In this document: positions 1 to 6,040 of the stretch, piece by piece
Numbering within the stretch: the first letter of the stretch is position 1
Layout of the letters: each line of letters opens with the position of its first letter
Origin: an uncultured Clostridia bacterium
GTDB taxonomy: Bacteria; Bacillota; Clostridia; Christensenellales; UBA1242
Length of the DNA: 6,040 nt
Assembly: GCA_946612575.1 (NCBI GenBank)
Contig: CAMOEU010000050.1
Location: 1 to 6,040 of the forward strand
Direction of reading: 5' to 3'
Translations under genes and position numbers: made by a program
The notes under the pieces: model-generated
The model's database searches: none
Told to the model about the DNA's origin: nothing
What the model saw: only the letters and a program-made list of their open reading frames with translations

Positions 1-596
1 AAAAGGCAAGAGCCTGCGGAATTCATCTTATTTTGGCGACACAAAGACCATCAGTAGATGTTGTGACAGGACTTATCAAATCAAACTTCCCTTCAAGAAT
101 TTCATTCTCAGTCGCCAGTGCGACAGACTCTATGGTTATTTTGGATAGAGTTGGGGCAGAAAAACTTCTTGGAAAGGGCGATATGCTTTACTTCCCAAAT
201 GGTGCAAAAGACCCAGTCAGAATGCAAGGTTGCTTTATTGGAACAAATGAAATCAACAACATTGTTGACTTTACAAAAGACAATAATGAACCAATTTTTG
301 ACAAAGAAATTGAAGCAAAAATTAACAATCCAAACAGACCAAGTGAAGGTGGTGCAGAAAATCATGCAAATGAAATGGATCCACTTTTGCCACAAGTTTT
401 GAAGGCTTCTATTGATGCAAAAGTTGCTTCAGCAACAATGATAAGAAGAAGATTTGCAATTGGTTATCCAAGAGCAGCAAGAATTATTGACCAAATGGAA
501 GAAGCAGGTTATATTTCAAGTGCGGATGGTGTTAAACCAAGAACGGTTTATATCACTGAAGAAGAATTTAACCAAATTTTTGGTGATGTTGAATAG
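1..596 (+). CDS. ftsK: DNA translocase FtsK/SpoIIIE, C-terminal part (5' end outside the window)
   Basis: This is the C-terminal end of the hexameric, membrane-anchored ATPase that pumps chromosomal DNA through the division or sporulation septum. The first full codon is at position 3, and about 197 residues are visible. The frame is open to the window edge and reads KARACGIHLI before LATQRPSVDV, a standard FtsK motor sequence, so the TTG at 33 is an internal Leu codon and not a start. Visible parts are the end of the RecA-like motor (ATQRPSVDVVTGLIK, then GAEKLLGKGDMLY), a short Asn/Glu-rich linker, and the winged-helix gamma domain at about visible residues 126-190 (RRRFAIGYPRAARIIDQMEE, then KPRTVYIT). 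The gamma domain reads the orientation sequences on DNA and, in some species, contacts XerD. Walker A, Walker B and the membrane segments lie upstream, outside the window. The motor reads DSMVILD where the family usually has DSRTILD. FtsK and SpoIIIE cannot be told apart from this part. The TAG stop touches the rimO ribosome binding site, which suggests an operon. Confidence 0.95.
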   Translation, partial: KARACGIHLILATQRPSVDVVTGLIKSNFPSRISFSVASATDSMVILDRVGAEKLLGKGDMLYFPNGAKDPVRMQGCFIGTNEINNIVDFTKDNNEPIFDKEIEAKINNPNRPSEGGAENHANEMDPLLPQVLKASIDAKVASATMIRRRFAIGYPRAARIIDQMEEAGYISSADGVKPRTVYITEEEFNQIFGDVE

Positions 597-604
597 GAAA
601 AATT

Positions 605-1936
605 ATGGACGAAAAACTTAAAGATAAAAAAATCTCGGCAATTTCACTGGGCTGTGACAAAAACAGAGTTGACCTTGAAAAAATGCTTTTCAGGCTCAAA
701 AAGTATGGCTTTGAAATTGTTGATGATGTGACAGATGCAAACATTGTTGTGATAAACACATGTGCTTTTATTTCTCCAGCAAGAAAGGAAGCTCTTGACA
801 ACATTTTTGAAATGTGCCTAAGAAAAAATGGCGGAAAACTTGAAAAAGTTGTTGTCAGTGGATGCTTGGCACAAAGATATGCTAAAGACCTTGAAAAACA
901 AATTCCTGAGATTGATGCAATTCTTTCTGCAAAGGATAATGAAAGAATTTGTGAAATCGTGGAAGATCTTTATGGTGTGAAACATAGGAGAAAGAGCAGT
1001 GAAGAAGGCAGAATCTTCACAAGTCGTGGCTCTTATGCTTATCTTAAAATTGCTGAAGGATGCAACAATGTTTGTTCTTACTGCACAATTCCAAGAATCA
1101 AGGGCAGATACACAAGCGAGCCTATTGAAAAAGTTGTTGAAGAAGCAAAATATTTGGCAAAAAACGGTGTGAGAGAAATCATTCTTGTCGCACAAGATGT
1201 CACAAGATATGGCGAAGATTTGTATGGTGAGAATAAACTGATTGAACTATGCAAAAAAATTGCAAAAATTGATGGTGTTGAGTGGATAAGATTGCATTAT
1301 CTTTATCCTGAAAAAACGACAGACGAACTTTTGTCTTATATGAAAAAAGAAAAGAAAATGTGCAAATATTTGGATATTCCACTTCAGCATATTGACGACA
1401 CAATTCTTAAGAGTATGAGAAGACACTTGGGAGAAAAGAAAACCAGAGATTTTGTGCAAAAATTGCATACGGATTATGAAAATTTTGCAATAAGAACGAC
1501 TTTTATTGTTGGATATCCAGGCGAAAAGAAGAAAGAATTTAAGAAACTTTGTGATTTTGTTTTGAATGAAAAGTTTAAATATGCTGGATTTTTCCCATTC
1601 TATAAAGAGGAAAACACACCAAGTTTTTATATGAAAGGACAGGTGCCAAATCTAATTAAAAAACTTAGATTCAAGAAAATTCAAAAACTTCAAAACAAAG
1701 TTGCTTCTCAAAATGCAAAAGAGATGATAGACAAGACATATAAAGTGCTTGTTGACTACTTTGACCAGAACACAGGGGTGTTTGTTGGACATACAGAATT
1801 TTTCTCTCCAACAGTTGACTTTGGAGTGGAAATTGAGGATAATGGTAATATCAATATAGGCGAGTTTGTCAATGTCAAATTTGTTGATTTTGATGGACAA
1901 AACTTTAAAGGAGTGTGTGATGAATCTTCCAAATAA
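605..1936 (+). CDS. rimO: Ribosomal protein S12 methylthiotransferase RimO
   Basis: A radical-SAM enzyme with two iron-sulfur clusters that adds a methylthio group to the conserved Asp of ribosomal protein S12 in the cytoplasm. The protein has 443 residues, the normal family length. The N-terminal UPF0004 domain (about 8-125) carries the three cluster cysteines C17 (SLGCDKN), C53 (NTCAFISPA) and C87 (SGCLAQRY). The radical-SAM domain has the CxxxCxxC motif at C153, C157 and C160, followed by TIPRIKGRYTSEP. DIPLQHIDDTILKSMRR and TTFIVGYPGE are also typical. A C-terminal TRAM domain lies at about 378-438 (VGHTEFFSPTVDFGVEI). The SLGCxKN and NTCAFI motifs and the acidic-rich TRAM domain fit RimO better than the tRNA enzymes MiaB or MtaB. 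The ATG has AGGA at 595-598, six bases upstream, overlapping the ftsK stop. The last 17 bp overlap pgsA. Confidence 0.94.
   Translation: MDEKLKDKKISAISLGCDKNRVDLEKMLFRLKKYGFEIVDDVTDANIVVINTCAFISPARKEALDNIFEMCLRKNGGKLEKVVVSGCLAQRYAKDLEKQIPEIDAILSAKDNERICEIVEDLYGVKHRRKSSEEGRIFTSRGSYAYLKIAEGCNNVCSYCTIPRIKGRYTSEPIEKVVEEAKYLAKNGVREIILVAQDVTRYGEDLYGENKLIELCKKIAKIDGVEWIRLHYLYPEKTTDELLSYMKKEKKMCKYLDIPLQHIDDTILKSMRRHLGEKKTRDFVQKLHTDYENFAIRTTFIVGYPGEKKKEFKKLCDFVLNEKFKYAGFFPFYKEENTPSFYMKGQVPNLIKKLRFKKIQKLQNKVASQNAKEMIDKTYKVLVDYFDQNTGVFVGHTEFFSPTVDFGVEIEDNGNINIGEFVNVKFVDFDGQNFKGVCDESSK
1907..1913 (+). promoter_or_regulatory. Ribosome binding site of pgsA, inside rimO
   Basis: AAAGGAG lies within the 3' end of rimO, six bases before the ATG at 1920. 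It fixes the pgsA start: in-frame ATGs further upstream, at 1866 and after, have no such site and would add residues that do not resemble PgsA. Confidence 0.8.
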
Positions 1937-2558
1937 AATTACTACAGTAAGAATCATTTTGATACCAATTTTTGTTTTCTTCTATATGGCAGACTTCATT
2001 CCTGGTGGTTATGGAAAACTTGCTGCTGCACTTATCTTTGCGATTGCTTGTTTGACAGACTTCTTGGATGGAAAAATTGCAAGATCAAGAGGTCTTGTGA
2101 CAAATTTGGGTAAATTCCTTGACCCAATTGCAGACAAACTGCTTGTTATGGCTGGGATAATTCTTCTTGTGGCATATCCAGTGCCTGCAAATGGTGGAAG
2201 TTTCTCATCTTTGCCAGTGCTTTTGCCAAGCTATATTGGTTGTGCTGCTGCAATAATAATTTTGGCAAGAGAACTTATCATTAGTGCATTCAGACAAATT
2301 GCAGCGACAAGAAACATTGTGCTTGCTGCTGATATGTATGGAAAAGTTAAGGCAACATTCCAATTTATCACATTGCTCTATTACTTTGTTTTTGCTTTCT
2401 TGATTCAAGGATTCTACCCATCAATTGAAGGGGTTGCAAACACAGTTTTGAGCATTGTTGGATATGTGCTTTTGGCAATTACAGTTATTATGACAATCAT
2501 TTCTGGATGGAAATATATTGCAAACAACATTCAAGTTTTGAAAGAAGAAAAAAAGTAA
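1920..2558 (+). CDS. pgsA: CDP-diacylglycerol--glycerol-3-phosphate 3-phosphatidyltransferase (PgsA)
   Basis: An integral membrane enzyme that transfers the phosphatidyl group from CDP-diacylglycerol to glycerol 3-phosphate, giving phosphatidylglycerophosphate, the committed step to phosphatidylglycerol and cardiolipin. The chosen start gives 212 residues beginning MNLPNKITTVRIILIPIFVF, the usual PgsA N-terminus. The full CDP-alcohol phosphotransferase signature is present: D47, D50-G51, A54-R55, G64, D68 and D72, which bind the metal and CDP. LARELIISAFRQIAA (about 115-129) and GKVKATFQ (141-148) favour PgsA over phosphatidylserine synthase or cardiolipin synthase. About six hydrophobic segments are visible (near 7-24, 33-46, 74-88, 105-121, 147-165 and 173-195). 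It is slightly longer than many PgsA proteins, partly because of a Gly/Ser/Pro-rich loop at about 88-104. It overlaps rimO by 17 bp and its stop overlaps the recA ribosome binding site, so translation is probably coupled on both sides. Confidence 0.94.
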   Translation: MNLPNKITTVRIILIPIFVFFYMADFIPGGYGKLAAALIFAIACLTDFLDGKIARSRGLVTNLGKFLDPIADKLLVMAGIILLVAYPVPANGGSFSSLPVLLPSYIGCAAAIIILARELIISAFRQIAATRNIVLAADMYGKVKATFQFITLLYYFVFAFLIQGFYPSIEGVANTVLSIVGYVLLAITVIMTIISGWKYIANNIQVLKEEKK

Positions 2559-2570
2559 AGGAGAAAAATT

Positions 2571-3590
2571 ATGGCTGAAAAGAAAGACCCAAGAGAAGAA
2601 TCTTTGGAACAAGCACTTCTCAAAATCGAAAAAGATTTTGGTAAGGGTGCAATTATGAAACTTGGCGACAATGCTTATCAAAAAGTGGAAGTTATCCCAA
2701 CAGGCTGCCTTACACTTGATATGGCACTTGGAATTGGTGGTGTGCCAAGAGGCAGAATTATTGAAATTTATGGACCAGAATCATCTGGAAAAACAACTGT
2801 TTCACTTCACATTGTTGCAGAAGCACAAAAAATGGGTGGAAGAGCTGCATTTATTGATGCCGAACATGCTCTTGACCCACTTTATGCCGAAAAGCTTGGT
2901 GTTGACACAAAGGAACTTTATGTTTCACAACCTGACAATGGCGAACAAGCACTCAACATTTGTGAAACTCTTATTCGTTCGGGTGCATTTGATGTTGTTG
3001 TTATCGACTCTGTTGCTGCTCTTACTCCAAAAGCAGAAATTGACGGGGAAATGGGCGACAACCATGTTGGACTTCAAGCAAGAATGATGAGTCAAGCTCT
3101 CAGAAAAATGACTTCAGTTTCAAGCAAAAGTGGAACTGCGGTGATTTTCATCAACCAACTTCGTGAAAAGATTGGTGTTATGTTTGGAAATCCTGAAACA
3201 ACAACAGGCGGAAAGGCACTCAAGTTTTATGCAAGCATCCGTCTTGATGTGAGAAAAACAGACACAATCAAAGAAGGAGCAAATGTTGTGGGAAACCGCA
3301 CTAAAGTTAAAGTTGTTAAAAATAAAATGGCTCCTCCATTTAAAGTGGCAGAATTTGACATTATGTATGGCACAGGAATCTCACAAAGCGGTTGCATCCT
3401 TGATATGGCAATTGATCTTGGAATCATCAAAAAGAGTGGGGCATGGTTCTCATACAACGATGAAAAGATTGCTCAAGGGAAGGAAAATGCAAAGATATAC
3501 CTTGAGAAAAATCCTGACATTATGAAAGAAGTTGAAGAAAAGGTTAAGGCTCAAGTTTCTGGTGACACATTGCAGACAGAATTGGACTAA
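2571..3590 (+). CDS. recA: Recombinase RecA
   Basis: An ATP-dependent strand-exchange protein that forms filaments on single-stranded DNA, carries out homologous recombination and triggers LexA self-cleavage. The 339 residues cover the whole family core. Visible landmarks are Walker A GPESSGKT (68-75), the catalytic Glu E98 in DAEHALD, Walker B VVVIDSVAAL (142-151), DNA-binding loop L1 around EIDGEMGDNHVGLQARMM (156-173), Q196 in INQLREKIG at the start of loop L2 (to about 212), and KSGAWFSY with the KIAQGKENA motif (about 288-307) in the C-terminal domain. The C-terminal tail is short and only mildly acidic. AAAGGAG at 2557-2563, seven bases before the ATG, overlaps the pgsA stop. The 12-bp gap leaves no room for a separate promoter or LexA box, so expression probably comes from the operon promoter upstream of the window or from a site hidden inside pgsA. 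It is the last gene of the operon; a hairpin terminator follows. Confidence 0.98.
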   Translation: MAEKKDPREESLEQALLKIEKDFGKGAIMKLGDNAYQKVEVIPTGCLTLDMALGIGGVPRGRIIEIYGPESSGKTTVSLHIVAEAQKMGGRAAFIDAEHALDPLYAEKLGVDTKELYVSQPDNGEQALNICETLIRSGAFDVVVIDSVAALTPKAEIDGEMGDNHVGLQARMMSQALRKMTSVSSKSGTAVIFINQLREKIGVMFGNPETTTGGKALKFYASIRLDVRKTDTIKEGANVVGNRTKVKVVKNKMAPPFKVAEFDIMYGTGISQSGCILDMAIDLGIIKKSGAWFSYNDEKIAQGKENAKIYLEKNPDIMKEVEEKVKAQVSGDTLQTELD

Positions 3591-3600
3591 GATAGAAAAT

Positions 3601-3630
3601 AAAAAACTAGGCGATTTGCCTAGTTTTTTT
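3601..3630. terminator. Bidirectional intrinsic terminator between recA and the leftward genes
   Basis: A perfect inverted repeat: the GC-containing core ACTAGGC (3606-3612) pairs with GCCTAGT (3618-3624) around a five-base loop, GATTT. The stem is extended by an A-run on the left (3601-3605) pairing with a T-run on the right (3625-3629). Read rightward it ends in seven T residues, ten bases after the recA stop. Read leftward the A-run becomes a U-run, and the hairpin starts eight bases after the stop of the small membrane-protein gene. It should serve both convergent units. Confidence 0.92.
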
Positions 3631-3637
3631 CTAACAA

Positions 3638-3913
3638 TTATTCGTTGTCAGCTTTTTCTTCTTTCTTTGCTTTGCAATCGTGTTTGCAAGAGAGAAGATC
3701 AATAACTTTTCCCATTCCATACAAAACAAATCCATAGAAGACTGCTTCCACAAACATTGTGACAAAGGTCCCAAAGTCAGACCATTGTGCTGCTCTTACA
3801 ATTGCAAAAATAAAAAGCAATGCAAAAACTACGGCAGCTGCAATTTCAAATGTGTAGAACAAAATCTTTCCTTTTTTATTTTGAGTGCATGGTGCAAAAA
3901 TATTGTTTTCCAT
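3638..3913 (-). CDS. Small protein with two predicted membrane segments, function unknown
   Basis: I do not recognise a named family. The 91-residue protein begins MENNIFAPCTQNKKGK. It has two hydrophobic stretches, at about 17-41 (ILFYTFEIAAAVVFALLFIF) and 50-74 (ending YGFVLYGMGKVIDLL), joined by a short loop with RAAQWSDFG. The tail is charged and Lys/Glu-rich with C76 and C80. Both termini are rich in Lys, which by the positive-inside rule suggests a hairpin with both ends in the cytoplasm. The start is well supported: GGAGGT lies seven bases upstream of this ATG, while a longer reading from a TTG at 3964 has no such site. It follows the penicillin-binding protein gene on the same strand after 51 bp, so co-transcription is possible, but that gap also holds a promoter-like sequence. 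A link to cell-wall synthesis is only positional. It is very likely a real gene, given its start signal and shared terminator. Confidence 0.82.
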   Translation of the reverse strand: MENNIFAPCTQNKKGKILFYTFEIAAAVVFALLFIFAIVRAAQWSDFGTFVTMFVEAVFYGFVLYGMGKVIDLLSCKHDCKAKKEEKADNE

Positions 3914-3920
3914 AAATATT

Positions 3921-3926
3921 ACCTCC
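3921..3926 (-). promoter_or_regulatory. Strong ribosome binding site of the small membrane-protein gene
   Basis: On the minus strand this reads GGAGGT, a near-complete Shine-Dalgarno sequence, seven bases before the ATG at 3913. It decides the start in favour of the 91-residue form over a longer one from TTG at 3964. Confidence 0.85.
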
Positions 3927-3935
3927 ACTAGAATA

Positions 3936-3964
3936 AATATATCAAAAATATCGAAAAAATGCAA
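3936..3964 (-). promoter_or_regulatory. Candidate sigma-A promoter for the small membrane-protein gene
   Basis: On the minus strand TTGCAT (3964-3959, four of six matches to TTGACA) is followed by a 17-base spacer and TATATT (3941-3936, five of six matches to TATAAT). It starts right after the penicillin-binding protein stop codon and would give a leader of roughly 15 bases that still includes the GGAGGT site. The region is very AT-rich, so a chance match is quite possible. Confidence 0.35.
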
Positions 3965-6040
3965 CTAAATATACCATTTTTCGCCTTTATTTATCGTATT
4001 TTTAGTATTTTTTGACATTTTAAATATTTTTTCATTTATTAAATTATTATTTAATTCTTTTAAATTATATTTTGTTATAATTTTTATTTCGTTTTCTTCT
4101 GTTTTTTGTGGGAGATAAATTTTGATTTTTCCTTCTTTATCCACAATGTTTTGATAAGGAATTTCATTTTGGTAAATTTGATAATTTATCTGTCTTTCGG
4201 CTTGCAATTCGATTGCATATTGTCCGTTTTCTTCTGTGCATTTTGCATCTATGTTTGGTTTTTCGACAAAGTTGCTCGAGATTTCATTTGGGGTGTTAAA
4301 TCTAGAAAATTTGGCTGTTTCGGTGTATCTTTCAGGTGAGAATGGACTTGCAAGCACAATGCGATGTTCCTTTTCTTTTGTAAGGCTGTCAATTTTCATT
4401 TCACAAACTGTGCTTGGGATTTCAAACTCAGTCTTTTTGTATTCCTGCTTTTTTATATATTCACAAGCCACACTTGTTGGAGCATTTCCACCTGCAATAT
4501 TTTTTGGTGTGTTGTCTAAAGTTCCAAACCAAACACCAATTGTTTCTTCTGGGGTGACTGAAATGTTGTATGCATCTGTGTTTCCTTTTCTTTTGCCTGC
4601 TGTGCCTGTTTTTGATGCAATTTCTGTGTTTTTGACTTCGCTAAGTTTTTTTGCTGTTCCACTTTTTGAAGTTTCTTTCAAAATGTCGAGCATAAGGAAG
4701 TTGCTGTCGCTCCTTAAAACCATTTTTTCTTGTGGTTTGTGTAAATATATGATTTTGTCGTTTTTGTCGGTTATAAACTCAATAAAACTGCTTTTTGCAT
4801 AGTTTCCATCATTTGCAAAGGTTGTGTAAGCGGTGGTAAGGTCGCAAAGTGTTGTTCCGTAGGTCATTCCGCCAAGTGCAAGAGTGAAACTTGTGTCTTT
4901 TTCATCAAAATCAATTCCCATTTTTTGTGCATAATCTTTTCCTGTTTCAATGCCTATGTAGCTGAGCACTTTAATTGCGGGGATATTTACCGAATTTTTA
5001 ACTGCATCTTGCACTGACATATAGCCAGAAAACTTTTTGTTTACATTTTCTGGTTTATAGTTTTCAATTTCAATTGGTTCGTCCAAAATTTGTGTTGATG
5101 GACTGATGACATTTTCGTTTAGGGCGGGTGCATAGACTAAAATAGGTTTCAAGCATGAAGCTGGCTGTCTTTTTATGTCAAAAAATTTGAGGTTTGAGTT
5201 TGCTTTGTATGCGACAACTGCATGGAGTGAGTTGTTTATGACAATCCCGGCATTGTCAACGGACTCAATTTGTTTGCTTTCAAGACTGTCTTCAAGAATT
5301 TTCTGTTTTTTCTCATCAAAATAGGTGTGAATTTTGTAGTTTGACAGGGCGATGTTTTTGATTGGCATACCAAGAATCTCGCTTGCTTCTTCCAGGGCGG
5401 ATTGAGAATATGAGTTAAGAAAATTTGAGTCTTTTTTTGTTATGTGAAGCTCAATTGGACTGTTTTTTGCCTGAATTTTTTGTGTGGAAGTGATGTGACC
5501 ATCCTTTTCCATTTCATCCAAAACAAGATTTCTTCGTGCAAGTGCATTGTCATAGTTTTTGATTGGATTGTATTTGCTTGGCGATTTGATTATTCCAGCG
5601 AGGGTGCAACTTTCTTGCAAATTGAGCTCTTTTGCACTTTTGCCAAAATAATAGTTTGCAGCATCTTCTATGCCATAACAATTGTTTCCAAAAAAGATTA
5701 TGTTTAAATAACTTTCAAGTATTTCTTCCTTGCTAAACTGCTTTTCAAGATTTTGTGCAAGGGCAATTTCTTTAAGTTTTCTGTCAAGGGTTTTTTCACT
5801 TGTTAGGTGTGTGTTTTTCACAAGCTGTTGGGTGATTGTCGAGGCTCCTTCCTTAAACGAAAATGATTTGAGATTGTTTAGTGATGCCTTTATGATTCGC
5901 TTTTTGTTTATGCCGTTGTGATGATAAAACTCCTTGTCTTCGATTGAAATAAATGCGGTTTTTGTTTCTTCTTTCAAATCTTCAATTTTGCAGAAATTTT
6001 TTCCAAAAATGTTTTCAGTTTCCATCCTTTTTCCGTCTTT
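3965..6040 (-). CDS. Class A penicillin-binding protein (GT51 transglycosylase plus transpeptidase), 5' end outside the window
   Basis: A bifunctional peptidoglycan synthase that polymerises lipid II into glycan strands and cross-links their stem peptides outside the membrane. Numbering is from the ATG at 6025, but the frame stays open to the window edge and reads KDGKR just before it. A DGK-type strand before the first GT51 motif is usual in the family, so the true start and membrane anchor lie to the right. The GT51 domain (about 10-185) shows E29 in SIEDKEFYHHNGI, EGASTITQQLVKN (59-71), and RKLKE followed by KEEILESYLN (99-108). The transpeptidase domain has S290-C-L-K293 with the nucleophile Ser, S345-V-N347 and K472-T-G-T475, all intact. 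After it come a conserved-looking stretch (about 545-586, LASPFSPERY), a probable small beta-rich domain (about 595-652) and a Lys/Asn-rich tail. Eight cysteines are visible, many for an exported protein. It is a PBP1-like enzyme; the exact paralogue (for example pbpA, ponA or pbpF) cannot be named. Confidence 0.95.
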   Translation of the reverse strand, partial: KDGKRMETENIFGKNFCKIEDLKEETKTAFISIEDKEFYHHNGINKKRIIKASLNNLKSFSFKEGASTITQQLVKNTHLTSEKTLDRKLKEIALAQNLEKQFSKEEILESYLNIIFFGNNCYGIEDAANYYFGKSAKELNLQESCTLAGIIKSPSKYNPIKNYDNALARRNLVLDEMEKDGHITSTQKIQAKNSPIELHITKKDSNFLNSYSQSALEEASEILGMPIKNIALSNYKIHTYFDEKKQKILEDSLESKQIESVDNAGIVINNSLHAVVAYKANSNLKFFDIKRQPASCLKPILVYAPALNENVISPSTQILDEPIEIENYKPENVNKKFSGYMSVQDAVKNSVNIPAIKVLSYIGIETGKDYAQKMGIDFDEKDTSFTLALGGMTYGTTLCDLTTAYTTFANDGNYAKSSFIEFITDKNDKIIYLHKPQEKMVLRSDSNFLMLDILKETSKSGTAKKLSEVKNTEIASKTGTAGKRKGNTDAYNISVTPEETIGVWFGTLDNTPKNIAGGNAPTSVACEYIKKQEYKKTEFEIPSTVCEMKIDSLTKEKEHRIVLASPFSPERYTETAKFSRFNTPNEISSNFVEKPNIDAKCTEENGQYAIELQAERQINYQIYQNEIPYQNIVDKEGKIKIYLPQKTEENEIKIITKYNLKELNNNLINEKIFKMSKNTKNTINKGEKWYI

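Noticed and set aside
33..35. TTG start giving a 187-residue stand-alone protein
   Set aside because: The frame is open to the window edge and encodes KARACGIHLI directly before it, which matches the FtsK motor, so this is an internal Leu codon.
1866..1919. Longer pgsA starting at 1866
   Set aside because: The extra 18 residues lie inside rimO, do not resemble PgsA N-termini and have no ribosome binding site. The ATG at 1920 has AAAGGAG at the right distance.
2521..2540. Imperfect inverted repeat CAAAC...GTTTTG as an operator for recA
   Set aside because: The arms are only five bases or so around a nine-base centre, it does not match the Gram-positive LexA motif, and it is coding sequence of the PgsA C-terminus.
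3914..3964. Longer small membrane protein from a TTG at 3964
   Set aside because: There is no ribosome binding site for the TTG, the added residues are translations of an AT-rich spacer, and GGAGGT points to the ATG at 3913.
3931..4090. Very AT-rich stretch as a possible replication origin or phage attachment site
   Set aside because: Most of it is the coding sequence of the Lys/Asn-rich tail of the penicillin-binding protein. I see no DnaA-box cluster, direct repeats or integrase.
4236..4802. 188-residue plus-strand reading frame
   Set aside because: It lies wholly antisense to the penicillin-binding protein, is rich in Phe, Ser and Leu as expected for a shadow of Lys/Glu/Asn-rich coding, and has no ribosome binding site that I can see.
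1..6040. Mobile element, CRISPR array, tRNA or riboswitch
   Set aside because: I found no repeat arrays, terminal inverted repeats, transposase-like frames or cloverleaf-like sequence. Nearly every base is in a housekeeping gene or its signals, and the longest non-coding gap is about 51 bp.

Overview
The window is a compact, AT-rich stretch of bacterial chromosome with ordinary housekeeping genes in two convergent blocks. The gene order ftsK/spoIIIE - rimO - pgsA - recA, strong purine-rich Shine-Dalgarno sites, low GC and a cell-wall synthase point to a low-GC Bacillota, most likely class Clostridia. The extracytoplasmic synthase has many cysteines, which fits a strict anaerobe. This placement is inferred from gene content and protein motifs; no genus can be named. 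TGG encodes Trp and no gene needs a recoded stop, so the standard bacterial code is used.

Plus strand, 1-3590: the 3' end of an FtsK/SpoIIIE DNA translocase (its start lies left of the window), then rimO (S12 methylthiotransferase), pgsA (phosphatidylglycerophosphate synthase) and recA. Spacing is very tight: 8 bp between ftsK and rimO, a 17-bp overlap between rimO and pgsA, and 12 bp between pgsA and recA. Each downstream gene has a Shine-Dalgarno site within or touching the previous coding sequence, so the four genes look like one operon with coupled translation. Their jobs are chromosome segregation, ribosome modification, acidic phospholipid synthesis and recombination/SOS. The cinA gene that often sits between pgsA and recA in Bacillota is absent here.

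Junction, 3591-3637: a single perfect hairpin flanked by an A-run and a T-run ends the recA operon. It should also terminate the leftward block.

Minus strand, 6040-3638: a class A penicillin-binding protein (GT51 glycosyltransferase plus transpeptidase) whose start lies right of the window. It is followed after 51 bp by a 91-residue protein with two predicted membrane segments, which has a strong ribosome binding site and possibly its own promoter. All catalytic motifs of the synthase are present.

I found no mobile element, CRISPR array, RNA gene or clear new system. The points most worth a second look are the uncharacterised small membrane protein, the C-terminal region of the penicillin-binding protein, the Met in place of the usual Arg in the FtsK motor, and the missing cinA.
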